Part shown: piece by piece, positions 9,983 to 21,865 of the stretch
Layout of the letters: each line of letters starts with the position of its first letter
Numbering within the stretch: position 1 is the first letter of the stretch
DNA from: Lytechinus variegatus
Lineage: Eukaryota > Echinodermata > Echinoidea > Temnopleuroida > Toxopneustidae
Length of the DNA stretch: 64,000 bases
Reading direction: 5' to 3'
Assembly (NCBI RefSeq): GCF_018143015.1
Contig: NC_054757.1
Location: 7,918,501 to 7,982,500 of the forward strand
Program-made: the position numbers and the translations under genes
The notes under the pieces: model-generated
The model's database searches: none
Told to the model about the DNA's origin: nothing
What the model saw: the letters and a program-made list of their open reading frames with translations, nothing else

Positions 9983-10569
9983 AGGTCAAGTCCACCTCAG
10001 AAAAATGTTGGCTTGAATCAATAGAGAAAAATCAGAATAGCACAATACTGAAAATTTCATCAAAAAACGGATTTAAAATAAGAAAGTTATGACATTCCAA
10101 AGTTTCGCTTATTTTTATCAAAATAGTCATATGAACGAGCCAGTTACATCCAAATGAGAGAGTTGATGATGTCACTCACTATTTCTTTTGGTTTTTATTG
10201 TTTGAATTATACAATATTTCAATTTTTACGAATTTGGCCATTAGGACCTCTTTGCCTGAAGCACAAAATGTTAAAATAATGGAATTCCACGTGTTCAGGG
10301 AGGAATGAAACTTCATTTCACATTACAATGACAAGAAAATAAAAATATTTCATATAATAAAATACAAAAGAAATAGTGAGTGAGTGATGTCATCAGTTCC
10401 TCATTTGCATACCGACCGAGATGTGCATGTAACTGTTTTGTAAAATGAAGCGAAACTTTAAAATGCCATAACTTTCTTATTTTACATCCGATTTTGATGA
10501 AATTTTCAGTGTTTTGCTTGTTGAATTTTTCTCTTTTTATTCAAGTTTTTGTTGGGGTGGACTTGTACT
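9983..10569 (+). repeat. TTAA foldback family A, copy A1 (587 bp)
   Basis: Flanked by TTAA at 9979-9982 and 10570-10573. The ends are aggtcaagtccacctcag and (inverted) agtacaagtccaccccaac. Subterminal arms gatgatgtcactcactattt and its inverse at 10366-10390 make the whole element self-complementary. Copies are at 16292, 17997, 30449 and probably 50140. Confidence 0.88.
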
Positions 10570-10573
10570 TTAA

Positions 10574-12502
10574 GTTAAATACACATTCGAAAGATACTTC
10601 AAATTCTTGAAACGATAGCTTGATGAACAATATAACCACATTGTACACATGCACAACTGCAATGTATATATGTACAATATAACAAACCATGCTCAACTCA
10701 AACGTAATACATTTTTCAATTTTATTCAAGCAAAATTGTTGTTTAATTTGGAGATTTGACTAAAAACATGTCAAAACTCCTGTATAATAGGACTTTTAAA
10801 ATGTTCCAAGAGCATCTACAGATATTCTATGAATTTTGGTACAATTTGCTGCACTGTAAATACATGTAATCTAAAGTTGTATGCAGCCATAAGTTCATGG
10901 AAATAGAATACGATTAATATGAAACACTTTTTACACTAAAAATGAATACCAATATTGGATTTCATATACGTATAATTGAACAAGTAGATTGTAAAACTAT
11001 TTCTTAGTAAAATATTCAGGGAACAATTTCCATCATAATGCATTACGAGTTGTTATACTTTTTTTTAAAGTAACTGCTACACAGTGTCTTCTTTGTAGCA
11101 GGTATATACATGGTACGTAGGTCTGGACAGATTAAATAAAAATATTATTCCACCAGCCTAAGCTGACACTTGAATTCAAGAAGTAAAATCATTCTGATAT
11201 ATCAATTTCTATTAAAACTCTATTGAAATTCCATTTCAACACAAACAAAAACTCTTTTGAAATAAACCATATAACATAAATACTTTGTGCAATGTGCATA
11301 CATCACATATTACTGTTTGACTATTTCTATTTATGATCACATGAGTTTTCTTGCAACTTCAATAAAAATACCCAGTAAAATAAAAAGCATATTTACTGCA
11401 CAATCATGAATAGCAATATAAAGACAAAAGTACTGTTTTTATTTCAGATACAACTTATTTTTCCATAAGTGAATTCAGTCCACATGCTTCTTTGAACAAC
11501 ATCAATGAATCACTTGACTTTATGAAAGGAGATCATACATGTAAGATAATATAATTCAGAATATTTGAGATTCATGTCAATTTAAACATAAAAGCAAATA
11601 CATGTACATACATACTTGTACTTCTGAAAATTAGAATGAAAAAGCATATTCCTGAGGTGCTTGCGAGTTGTATTGATATATCAATAAAATATATTAAAAT
11701 GTCCTCATTGTGGATTGACAACAGGTTAAGGTATTAAAGAGATTGCAAAGCATTCAACAAAGCAGGATATTTTTGGCATCTCATCTTAAAAAGGGTTCAA
11801 GACCACTGGTTAGGGGAAAAAAAAACAAGCTTGGAAGAAATACTGTACTAGTATTTCAAAAATTGTTTGGATATCAAATCTATTGAACCCATATGGGGCC
11901 TATTGCAGACAAAGTTACAATCACTGAAACTATAAAAAAATATAAAAAATCAAATATGTTTTAATTCTCAACCAATAAAAAAAATGTATTTGGGACTTGC
12001 GCTTGGTTCTTATTAGTTATGTTTAATCCCAATGCCCCTTCACCATTTATTGGATCGTTGCATGAGTTATTATATAAAGTGTAGATTCACAAAACTTTTT
12101 GCATCTTAACTAGAAGCAAAACTGTCATTAAACCACACAATGTTCTGATTGATTTGTTCAAATATATCATGACCACTTAATAGCACAATCCACAATCGTA
12201 AACTTTTTTCAACCCTTTACATATTCTTACATACAGTATTAAGTTCAGCTAACCACAAGAAAATAACTCCAAATCTGATTTCAGATATGCAATATCTCGA
12301 AAGTGTCTGAAGCATTCGCTTTCAATGGGAGGTGAAAGTCCTGGTCTCTGCAGTCACTTACGAACCTTTGATAACAATATTTTTTTTTCAAACCAGCACC
12401 ATTTTATCTAAAATAAGTAATTTCATCCTGAACACATTTTGGAATAGAAGTCCAATGAAGAGGTAAATGTACTGCTTCTAAAAAATCAATGAAGATCAAA
12501 TG
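10574..12502. other. AT-rich stretch without gene calls, probable 3' UTR / intergenic
   Basis: No repeats or ORFs of note. It lies just downstream of the stop of the minus-strand membrane-protein gene, so part is likely its 3' UTR. Several minus-strand AATAAA-like sites exist, but none can be singled out. Confidence 0.5.
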
Positions 12503-12869
12503 TCATGCGCTACTTAGTTCTTCTACAACAGTTTCAGTGACATTGTCAATGTCGTCACCATCATCAGGAATGTCGACTTGCCTGTCCAAGAAATCAAAGA
12601 AGTATTTCCCCACGCAGAGGAAACAGAGACTGGCGAATATGGCATAGACGCTTCCTATCAACCGGTCTGCGACAAGAACTTGTTTGCCAGTTCCAAATAG
12701 AAGCACAGATCCGAAATTAAACATGGCACTGCCGTAGAGACCAAAGAGTACTCGGTGGGAAACGCTAGCTGTCCTCAGGCAAGGTCTGCTGTAGATGTAG
12801 AGTCCGACACCCAAGTGAGCATTGAATAACAGACCATTTGCAACACCTAGATGCCATTTCGGGAACCAC
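12503..12869 (-). CDS. exon 2 of the four-helix membrane protein gene
   Basis: This 367-nt terminal exon codes for helices 2-4 and the acidic tail. The acceptor is a classic polypyrimidine tract (gttgtctttttcag). The ORF extends upstream into the intron without a stop, so the ATG at 12910 is a false start. Confidence 0.75.
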
Positions 12870-14001
12870 CTGAAAAAGACAACAAAAAAATAAGTCAATA
12901 TAACACTCATGAGGAATAAAAAACCATGTTATACATAATAGAGCCTATTGAAAAAAGAATTTCATACCATCAGCCCACCTATTGTATATTCATGATAATG
13001 TAGGGTTGAAGAAAATTATAAGTTTGGAGTTGAAAATAAATGAAGTTCTAAATCATCAAACTGAAGGGGAATAAGTGAAACTGAGACGCAAATAAAGAGA
13101 ACAAACGAGGGAGTCTGGTTGTACACTGCTATATTTGCTGGGCTTCCTTGCCTCAGTAAAACTCATACAAAATTAGCATATATTTAAATTACACAAAATC
13201 AACCAATGAAAATAAAGAGAATGGAGAAGCCAACTGAAAGTGGAAAAGTCCAATTCATAAAAATAACTAATAAGAGATAGAGGATGGAGAAGAATAAGAT
13301 GTTGGGATGATTACATAATAACAATGTTGAACAAAAGAATCAGATGTGAGAATGTAACGAATGAACACATCTGAATAGGAAAGGAATGACAGAAGCAGGT
13401 TGAAAGTCAAATGTAATTAAATGGATGACAACAGAATCATGTAGAATTTTAACAAAGGTGAACTAAATGCCAAAGCTTGAACTATAAATAACTAAACTTT
13501 TAAAGGAAACCAAATGTAAAAAAACAGTCCTACAATAACATGAATAAAAACATACTTGCTCACAAAAATATATTGCCAAACTTCAAATTTCAGTATACTC
13601 ATTTTCTGTCAGATTTGATAGAAGCTTTAGTCTGGCTTTAGACTAAATTAGCTAGCATTTTCTCTTTGAATTTTACTTTATGAAAATAAGAGATATACTG
13701 GTAATTGTATTTAACTTGGAATACCCTGTAAATCTCTAATACCGGGTCGCTATTTTAGGCCTATATCTCACGTTAGAATGATCATCAGTTTCAGAATTAA
13801 ACACGACCGGTGACCACGCCCACTAAATACTGCCCAGACGTATCGCTACCGATGCGTCCCTAGCACTGCAGCCGTACCGTCCCGATGGTATCACCTTCGA
13901 ACTTACCCTTCCAAAAGAGAGCGATCCAAAATATGTACCGCAAACGCAGTGTGACTAATTGCACCAGTTACCGGTAATATGGAGTAGGAAAGGCGGTTCA
14001 T
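12503..14001 (-). CDS. small multi-pass membrane protein, two exons, unknown family
   Basis: Exon 1 is 14001-13907 (ATG at 14001-13999, donor aagg|gtaagt). Exon 2 is 12869-12503 (acceptor tttttcag, stop TGA). The phases match exactly (two bases plus one), giving a 153-residue protein starting MNRLSYSILPVTGAISHTAF. There are four likely membrane helices, about residues 5-27, 37-57 (WHLGVANGLLFNAHLGVGLY), 70-92 and 100-122. A short acidic cytosolic tail (DIPDDGDDIDN, EELSSA) follows. There is no cleavable signal peptide apart from the first helix. I do not recognise the family; a small TMEM-type protein of an intracellular membrane is the safest description. The coding sequence is clean and free of repeats, while its 1.04-kb intron is AT-rich. 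Confidence 0.72.
13907..14001 (-). CDS. exon 1 of the four-helix membrane protein gene
   Basis: This 95-nt exon codes for 31 residues plus two bases and is too short for ORF scans. Evidence is the strong donor gtaagt, the ATG, and the perfect phase and topological match with exon 2 (first helix ... HILDRSLLEG, then WFPKWHLG). The local base composition is more GC-rich than the flanks, as expected near a promoter and 5' end. Confidence 0.65.
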
Positions 14002-16287
14002 ATATTTCCTACAAGATTTTGAGTTCATCCTCCAGATTTCTTTATCACTACCCATCGTTTCTGGTTAGCAAATACGTCAGGATATCACATAATAAAAAGT
14101 CAGATTGGATAAAAGAGAGTGGTCCTTGACGTGACCTCGGCCGAGTATGGTATCTTTGAAGAGGCTTAACTTTCCTCATCTTTTTTATGTCATCTCCATC
14201 CTAGGTGTTTACTTGCATACTAGTCGGCCTATATATATTTTCAGTAAAAGCCCTGGTTTTAAATTGTGTGACACACCTACTCGACTTTAAATCCTAGTAG
14301 ATATCCTATAAAAAAGACATAGAAAAGAAAAAGAACAAGTTAAAGAAAAGGAAATAAATATTTGAATTCTACTTTATTCATTCACTTTTTTTCAAAGAAA
14401 ACAAACGTTAATAGTATAATATTTATGATGGCGAAAATAGTCAAATTTGACTGGTTGCCAAATAAAAATAAGAACCCCCCCACTGGCTGTAATTTCCTTA
14501 TAATAAAAAATATATAGATCCCTAAAACGATATCTGTTTTTTTTTTAATTTATATTATAACACCTGAAATATCGTCATATTCATAAAAAATTATAAATAA
14601 AAAAAAACAAGTTTACTTTCCGAAATGAATTATAGAAAAGGTAACTTTAAAGGTCAATATATTGTTTGGAAAAAATAAGATTCTGCCTTTTAGATATATT
14701 CCATCTGAACTAAGTGACCTAGGCATATCAAAATTGATTGATTGATTTCGGCAAGTCACCGTAACTGTATATGCGGTAGCATTAAAAACAACTACACAGT
14801 AAAAATGCTGTTTAAAATTTTATACAGCGCTTTTTACTATATGAAACTAGCAGTATTTGTTTAACCTTTTAACAATCATGTTTAATTTATTGAAGATTAG
14901 ATATTAAAAATTAAACTTTGTTGCTTAAGATTTAAACACTTGTTTAAACTGTTTAAACAATTACATGTACTGTAAGGTTCATATAGTAAACAGCATTGTA
15001 GAATTTTTTTTTTACTGTGTGCAGGCTTAAACATGATAACCCACACAAAAGCTATAGAAAGCTCATTTCCAGTGGGGTCCTTGATGCATAGAATTACTGT
15101 AATAAAAGGTAAAATCTTACTATTTACACAATGAAAACAAACCACCAGCATGACGACCAGGCAGGACCGTAGCCAGAAGCATTATGGGCAGTGGAAGGGG
15201 GGGGGGGGAGTACCAGCTACGTTTGCCAAATGACAATGACAATGATTTTATTTGACCCATGTAACCCTAATTCGGGTTCAAATTCAAATTTATTTATTTC
15301 ACTTCCATCAAACAAAAACAAATTGTATACCATATATAAACATAAATATTTGTATCCGCTGCAAAGAAACAAAAATAACAATACATATATGTTGTGAAAA
15401 AAAACATTTAGACAATTTGGGCAACACTTTGGAGGTTTTAAATAAGTACACTATTTTTCAATAGAAATTAAATTATGATGGAAATGAAGGGACCCATACA
15501 ATTTGTTTTTGTTTGATGGAAGTGAAATAAATAAATTTGAATTTGAAAAAAGCAATGCTTGTACAATGGGCCCCTCAAATAAATAGATATTGGGTATTGG
15601 GGACACTATCATAGAACATTACATTCAAATCATTACAAAATATGTAAAATCACATTACATGCAGAGTAATGGGATAAATACTGCATGAAATTACTTTAGA
15701 GACATAACAGTCAGTGAAAGGAATGTTGTATCTCTAAATCGACTTGTGAGAGGAGGAAAGAAAGAAAAAGAAAGAAGGAAAAATAAAAGGAGAAGAGAGA
15801 AAAAAGAGAAAAAATATGGTAAACAATAACAATAATAGAAACAATATTAACAACAATGATAATAAATGATAACAATAACGGTAAATAGATATAAATGGAC
15901 GAATGGATTCGTGTTAATATAGAAATGAAAAAGTTGGAACTGCAATGCAGAGGCACCGATATGTGAATAAAAATTTAATATATAATTTTAATATATCACA
16001 AGAGTGATTCAACTAAATTTGGCGTGACAGCACCAACGTGCGTGCACAAGCCTGCATGATGGGGGTGTGCCCCCCTCAGATGCTTAAAGATTTTGAATTT
16101 TTAGAATTCAATTCGTACCATTTGGTGAATATACTTTAAAGTGAATTCTACAAAGATTTAATGGTATTTGCACTTAAAAAAACACACACGTTTTAGATCA
16201 AAATCGAAAGGCTATAATGTGCCTTAGTTGGTATAACTTGCAGGTAAAGAAAAAATGCAGAAAAATATTGCTCCACAAACTTTACAT
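14002..16287. other. upstream region of the membrane-protein gene; simple repeats and an inverted pair
   Basis: Nothing coding is supported. It includes promoter-proximal sequence (14002-14150), an inverted pair (15277-15328 / 15496-15547) and a GA-rich tract (about 15750-15815). Confidence 0.5.
15277..15547. repeat. 52-bp inverted repeat pair around a 167-bp spacer
   Basis: 15277-15328 (ttcaaattcaaatttattta ... aaaacaaattgtat) and 15496-15547 are inverted copies with almost no mismatches. The gaatttgaa-rich end resembles 3' tails of non-LTR retroposons. It could be two opposing retroposon tails or one foldback element. Confidence 0.7.
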
Positions 16288-16291
16288 TTAA

Positions 16292-16869
16292 AGGTCAAGG
16301 AGTCCACCTCCGGAAAAATGTTGATTTTAATAAATAGAGAAAAATCAAACTCGCATAATGCTAAAAATTTCGTCAAAATCTGATTTAAAATAAGGAAGTT
16401 ATGACATTGAAGAAATTTCGCTTTTTTCACAAAACAATATGCACAACAAATGAGAGTCGATGATGTCCCCCACTCACTATTTCTTTGTTTTTTCATTGTT
16501 TGAAATATAGAATATTTCAATTTTTTAAAGATTTGATAATAAGGACCAACTTGACTGAACCATAAAATGCTAAGGCGATGGTAATTCCATGTGTTCAGGT
16601 AGGAATGAACTTTGTTTCAAGAAAAATGAGGAGAAAATGGGAATAAATCATATAATGAAATACAAAATAAATAGTGAGTTATGTAATCAGTCCCCTCATT
16701 TGCATACCGACCGAGATGTGCATATAACTGTTTTGTGAAATGAAGCGAAACTATGAAATATCATTACTCTCTTATTCTACATCCGATTTTGATGAAATTT
16801 TCAGTGATATGCTTGTTGAATGTTTCTCTTTTTATTCAAATCAAGTTTTTGTTGGGGTGGACTTGGCCT
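16292..16869 (+). repeat. TTAA foldback family A, copy A2
   Basis: Left flank TTAA at 16288-16291, right flank mutated to TTAG. The ends are aggtcaaggagtccacctc and ggggtggacttggcct. The body matches A1 (catttgcataccgaccgaga). Two short ORFs inside are incidental. Confidence 0.85.
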
Positions 16870-17129
16870 TTAGGTTTGATCCGCCTTCCGTTTCCCATGT
16901 TTCTGAGGTTGCTCGGGTTGATCCATTGTTGACAATGGTCAAACCTGCCTCTTCACATTTTGACAAACTAGTGTGTTTGTGAAATATTAAATAATTTTAC
17001 AAACTCATAAGTTTTTATGACTTACTTTGTATCAATTTTTTTTTGCTGACTGGTAGGGCCCTAAGCCTGCCTACATGAATATTGATTTGCCAACTGGTAG
17101 TCTTTATTCTACAAGTCTACATGTATAAC

Positions 17130-17292
17130 CTTCTTTCTCTCTCCCCCTCCTCTCTTTCTTTCTCTCTCTCTCCCCTTTCTTTCTTTCTTTCCTTCCTTCT
17201 TCCTTTCCTTTCTTCTTCTTCCTTTCCTTCCTTCTTCCTTTCCTTCCTTCCTTCTTTCTTTTATCTTTTTTCTCTTTTCTTCCCTATCCTCC
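17130..17292. repeat. CT-rich simple repeat (CTTT/CCTT)
   Basis: A polypyrimidine plus strand of about 160 nt. The ORFs through it (Ser/Leu/Phe on plus, Arg/Lys/Glu on minus) are artefacts of the repeat. Confidence 0.95.
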
Positions 17293-17996
17293 ATTTTGCC
17301 AACTGGTATATAAATATTCTGTAGTTATAACATCGTGAAAAAATACTAATATTTCATATTGCTTTTGCATTTTATTACTACCCTCCACTAGTAAAAAATT
17401 ATATTTATTTGCAAAGAAACTAATGAACTTAAAGCTACACAATCATAATAACTAATGCTCATTGCTCAGCCCGAATAAACAAAATTAATAAGTATTGGTT
17501 TCTTCAAAATAAAGTGCTCAAATTTTCATGTCCTGAGTAAGTTCCAATATTGGGCAGGCGAAAATTAAGATCCAATAAAGGAATATTTAAAAATAACGGC
17601 ATGCTCAGTTACAAAGCATCAAAGACATTTCACTATCTTTTGCTCTAATAATGGGCTTTGCTGTCACATTTCATATGAAATGATAATAAAAACTACAAAG
17701 CAAAAGACTTGACTGACATCGTTACTATATCATAAAAAAATTGCTACAGTAATAAGGATTGCACAGACAGTACATGCTTAGAAGACTTAAAAATTCACCA
17801 AAACACGGGTAGAGAACTAATAGATAACTATCAGTTGGTTAATTGCTCAATAATACTAGGTTTTCACTGCCAATTTGCAAACCCATTGGCCCGAATTCTG
17901 AACTGGGTTTTAGTTAAAAAAATGGAAGACCCTGATTCCTTGCCGACATTCATATAACAAGCTCAAGTTTGGCTCTATCGGAAGTGGAATTATTAA

Positions 17997-18562
17997 AGGT
18001 CAAGTCTACCTCAGAAAAATGTTGATTTGAATCAATAGAGAAAAATCAAACAAGCACAATGCTGAAAATTTCATCAAAATCGGATATTTTTAACAAAATA
18101 GTTATATGAACGAGCCAGTTATATCCAAATGAGAGAGTCGATGATGTCACTCACTCACTATTTCTTTTGTTTTATTATTGTTTGAATTATATAATATTTC
18201 AATTTTTACGAATTTGACCATTAGGACCTCCTTGCATGCCTGAAGCAAAAAATGTTAAAATAATGGAATTCCACGTGTTCAGGGAGGAATGAAACTTCAT
18301 TTCACATGAAAATGACGAGAAAATCAAAATATTTCATATTTCTTATAATAAAATACAAAAGAAATAGTGAGTGAGTGATGTCATCAGTTTCTCATTTGCA
18401 TACCGACCGAGATGTGCATATAACTGTTTTGTGAAATGAAGCGAAACTTTAAAATGCCATAACTTTCTTATTTTACATCTGATTTGATATTTTCAGTGTT
18501 ATGCTTGTTGAATATTTCTCTTTTTATTCAAAATTAAGTTTTTGTTGGGGTGGACAAGTCCT
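17997..18562 (+). repeat. TTAA foldback family A, copy A3 (566 bp)
   Basis: Perfect TTAA at 17993-17996 and 18563-18566. The termini aggtcaagtctacctcag and ggtggacaagtcct have the most regular ends of the four A copies, making this the best one for defining the family. Confidence 0.9.
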
Positions 18563-18861
18563 TTAAGTATATACTGTTTCCAGCACATTAAACATCAACA
18601 AGAAAAGGTAAAACTGTAAAAAACCATTTTAAATTTTATCAATTCTACCACATGCCTATACACATATGCTCAAGGCACTTATTTGTTCTTTAACATTTTG
18701 GCAAGCACATTAGCATTATTACTTACTCAGCCATCACTCTAAAAGCACCAATTGAAATGATCAAATGTGTCTACAGTATATCTTTTTTATCGCTCTGATC
18801 TCAATTTATATGTAAGAAAAGAAAGTTATTGTACCCAGGGATTATCATGATCTCATATACC

Positions 18862-19355
18862 AGGGGAAGGTCACCCTGGCAATAAGTTGGTTTTCATAAA
18901 ATCAGACAAATTGAGAAAAATAATGAAGGTTTGATGTAAATCTACCGAAGAATAATGTAAGTGAATTATGGATTTCTAAATCTGTAATATGTAATGTTGT
19001 AATATGTAGGCATAATGCCATATGCAAGCAGCTCCCCCATACATTACATGATATATATTCCATAAATATTCACATGATGAATAAAAATATTTTCTTATAG
19101 AAAGGAGTTATGTCTGATGATAAATCCATCTCACAAATATTTTTTTTTAATTGCACTTTTGTGGAATTTACATCACAAAAAATATGGAAGAGCTGCTCGT
19201 CCATGAGGTAACGAAGTTAAAATTCTAAAAATTTGTAATTAAAAACTTAGAAGTCTGGAATTCTTTGATAGACTTTCATCAAACCTTCAACGATGATTTT
19301 TTCTAATTTTCTATAATTAAAACCAACTCATCATCATGGTGAACTTGCCCTTCAA
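18862..19355 (+). repeat. old copy of foldback family B (B4)
   Basis: The ends aggggaaggtcaccctggc and catcatggtgaacttgccct fit the B termini. The interior (caagcagctcccccatac, aaaccttcaacgatga) is recognisable but heavily diverged. The TTAA flanks are gone. Confidence 0.6.
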
Positions 19356-19504
19356 ATTAATCCATGGCCTTAATTTGTCTCCATGCCCTTTACATTGGCT
19401 TTGGTTATTTTGCATACATCCAAATCATGTTTCCCATTTCACTGGAATCTAAAAATGTGCCCATTTGAAAAGTTAATTTGCTCTACAAATATTGCAATTT
19501 AAGG

Positions 19505-19931
19505 CAGTGCTTCCACTCTTCCCGAAATCCAGGAAATTCCAAGAGGTTTTGCTATTTTCCAAGATCATTTCGGGAAGAGAGAAATTTTGGGAAGTTATAA
19601 TTTCCAAGAATGGTATTATTTTCTGAATATTTATTATGTCAAAATCTATCTCAAAATTGGATCTTTGTATTGAAAATGTCAAAATTTTTGCTCGCTCGCT
19701 TCGTTTGCAATTCTTTCGCCCGAATTACGTCTTTGGTCGATTTCGCCCCTCTAAATGTTTGGCTCATTTTGGCACTGGGCCCTATATTTCATTGTTTTTG
19801 TACTTAAAAGAGAAGGATAACATCTTATGAAAGACTGAAGAGCATTTGAAAAATTCTGAGATATTTTGTGAAATTCCAGTAACTTTCAGAGCAAATTCCA
19901 GGAGATTTCGTTTTGAAAAGTGGAAGCACTG
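19505..19931. mobile_element. hAT-type non-autonomous element, 427 bp
   Basis: The ends CAGTGCTTCCACTCTT and (inverted) CAGTGCTTCCACTTTTC carry the hAT CAGNG signature. Flanking 8-mers atttaagg and attaaagg differ at one base, fitting an 8-bp target duplication. ORFs inside are short and not transposase-like. Confidence 0.78.
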
Positions 19932-20012
19932 ATTAAAGGCCTCCCATAAATGGAAAATCTACCCCATGATGGCAATTTGCGTTGTATACAAGGTCCATGT
20001 ACAAAATCATAA

Positions 20013-20235
20013 TGGCCCAAGTTCACAAAGGTGGTTTTGTACTGTTTTGTACAATGGACTCATGAATTAAAAACACTGGACTCAAAAATAAAATAGTGTA
20101 CCGTGACAAAAGCGCATCTGTATTGGACACTTTCCAGTATACATGGTAAATTAAGTGTAATTTACAGAGGAAGTCTGTATAAACCATGGGTTCAACCGAT
20201 GGTTTGAAAAAAAAACTTTGTGATTTTGGGCCAAT
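20013..20235. repeat. element of family E (partial/diverged)
   Basis: Shares with 63668-64000 the segments ttcacaaaggtggtttt, aatggactcatgaatt, gacaaaagcgcatctg and ataaaccatgggttcaacc. One arm is shorter than in the right-edge copy. Confidence 0.65.
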
Positions 20236-21134
20236 GTATACTTGCAAGATACCGGTATGTAGAAAGTTTGAATGTTATTGTTAATACTAAAATAATCACA
20301 TGAACTGCAGTATTACTTACCGCAAAATGCATAAAACAACACAATGTGGTATTTCTTTAGTAATACTGTATACCTACATCACAAGATATTTCGAGAAAAA
20401 TAATGATGAAATGCCACAAAAACTCACCTGGAGTGGGGTAAAATGTATTTAAAAAATACAGTGAATCTATTGTTCTTTTATTACAATTGCACTTCATATA
20501 CATGTAAAAGACAGTCTAACTGAGGCATACATGTGATACATTTAAAATCAAAACCACATCTGCCCCCCCCAAAAAAAAACTCTATAAAGATATGAGCATA
20601 AGATGCATAAAAAAAATCTTATAGTGGGGAAGGGGGATGTTAGATGTACATGTATGTTGTCAGTTAGCTTTCATACTTAATCCTACATGCATATTGGTTA
20701 ACTATGCACATTATAGTATCTGTATGTTAAAAACTGCAAGAGACAAAAGTTTGCGTCTGTAAAACATGAGCTATCACAAGCATGAAAACAGCTCTGAATA
20801 TTTTTGTGCCAACCAAGTGGAGTGTGGGTGAGGGGGGATGCTAAGGTCATATACCCCATACTTTTTCCATTACTAGCATGGCACTTTTTGGGGTTGAAAA
20901 TAATACATGAACATAATTGTTCTGTAAGATGAAGACATTGCAGCGATTATTAGTCCTCCACTGAAAAATAATCCAGGGCCCAATGACACAAATATCTATA
21001 AAAAATAATTGCAAAATACCATACATATTGTTGTTTCATGCACATTTTGATAAAATGTCTTTAATTCCAGCATTCAATCTGAATGATTTTGTTTTGCATA
21101 TAATTATTTGAATCGGGTACAATCATGAGTGTAA

Positions 21135-21549
21135 AGGCCACCGCACACCTTACAACTGTTCGCCATCCGATTTTGGAAAAAATCGTATTTTGCTTATTTT
21201 CAGAAAATGTGAATGGAACATATCATTTTATTTGAGGTTAAAGTCAATTGAAAGAATACTAATATAACCATTTTGAAAGATTGCGAGCCTTTATTTTGGA
21301 GTAAAGGCCAAATTAGTTTTAAATCGTAGCCAATCGTACGACTGCTATGACATCATTACGACTAGATATTAAATTTGCTTTTATTCTAAGACGGATGATA
21401 GCATAGTCACAGATTTGAACATAAGTATTCGTACAATGATTTAGAACATTACACCGTGAGATATTCCAAGTCTCAATATTAGCATCAAATTCTACTACAT
21501 TTCATTCTGAAATCGGGTGGCAGAGCAATCGTAAGGTGTGCGGACGCCT
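21135..21549. repeat. inverted-repeat element N, 415 bp
   Basis: The ends aggccaccgcacaccttac and (inverted) aggcgtccgcacaccttacg have matching subterminal blocks (gccatccgattt / aaatcgggtggc). It lies downstream of the FUT10-like stop and may be in its 3' UTR. Confidence 0.78.
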
Positions 21550-21582
21550 CAATAGGTAAGGCACTAGGCTTTACATACGCCT

Positions 21583-21714
21583 CAGTGGAGCATTTCAGGA
21601 AGCTTATTGTCAGTGCATATCACAGACAACTTTGCTCTTGGCCAATCAGATGCAAGGGTTTCAGTAGCTTATAACAGCTGTCACTGACAAACAGTTTTAT
21701 GAAACGCTCCCCTG
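21583..21714. repeat. family D foldback, 132 bp, just after the FUT10-like stop
   Basis: The ends cagtggagcatttcagga and (inverted) caggggagcgtttcataaaa, arms with ttgtcagtg. It ends 9 nt from the stop codon, so it is almost certainly transcribed in the 3' UTR. Confidence 0.72.
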
Positions 21715-21723
21715 ATTTCTTCA

Positions 21724-21865
21724 TCAAGGCTGACGGTCGTCATAATACATTGTCTCCATGAATTCAAAAAGTTTTGACGAGTCTTTTTCGCCGTTTTTGA
21801 TCATTTCCTCCAGTGCCACCACCTGGTCTCTCATTCCCCAATAGTCTTGTATCCAGTTGTGAATC
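21724..21865 (-). CDS. FUT10: exon 2 of the FUT10-like gene (C-terminal 46 residues)
   Basis: The acceptor is atcgtttgcag|g, then IHNWIQDYWGMRDQVVALEE and a stop TGA at 21726-21724. The W ... AL ... SSxxF spacing resembles the C-terminal helix of FUT10-type enzymes, which supports the join. The exon is hemmed in by foldback elements: family D 9 nt beyond the stop and a family C copy starting about 23 nt upstream of the acceptor. Confidence 0.72.

Noticed and set aside
12870-12910. ATG at 12910 as the start of the membrane-protein gene
   Set aside because: The added residues (YFFVVFF) are the polypyrimidine tract of an acceptor. A phase-matched exon 1 with a strong donor exists at 13907-14001.
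17082-17324. Ser/Leu/Phe-rich ORF and its basic shadow
   Set aside because: Artefacts of a CT-rich simple repeat.
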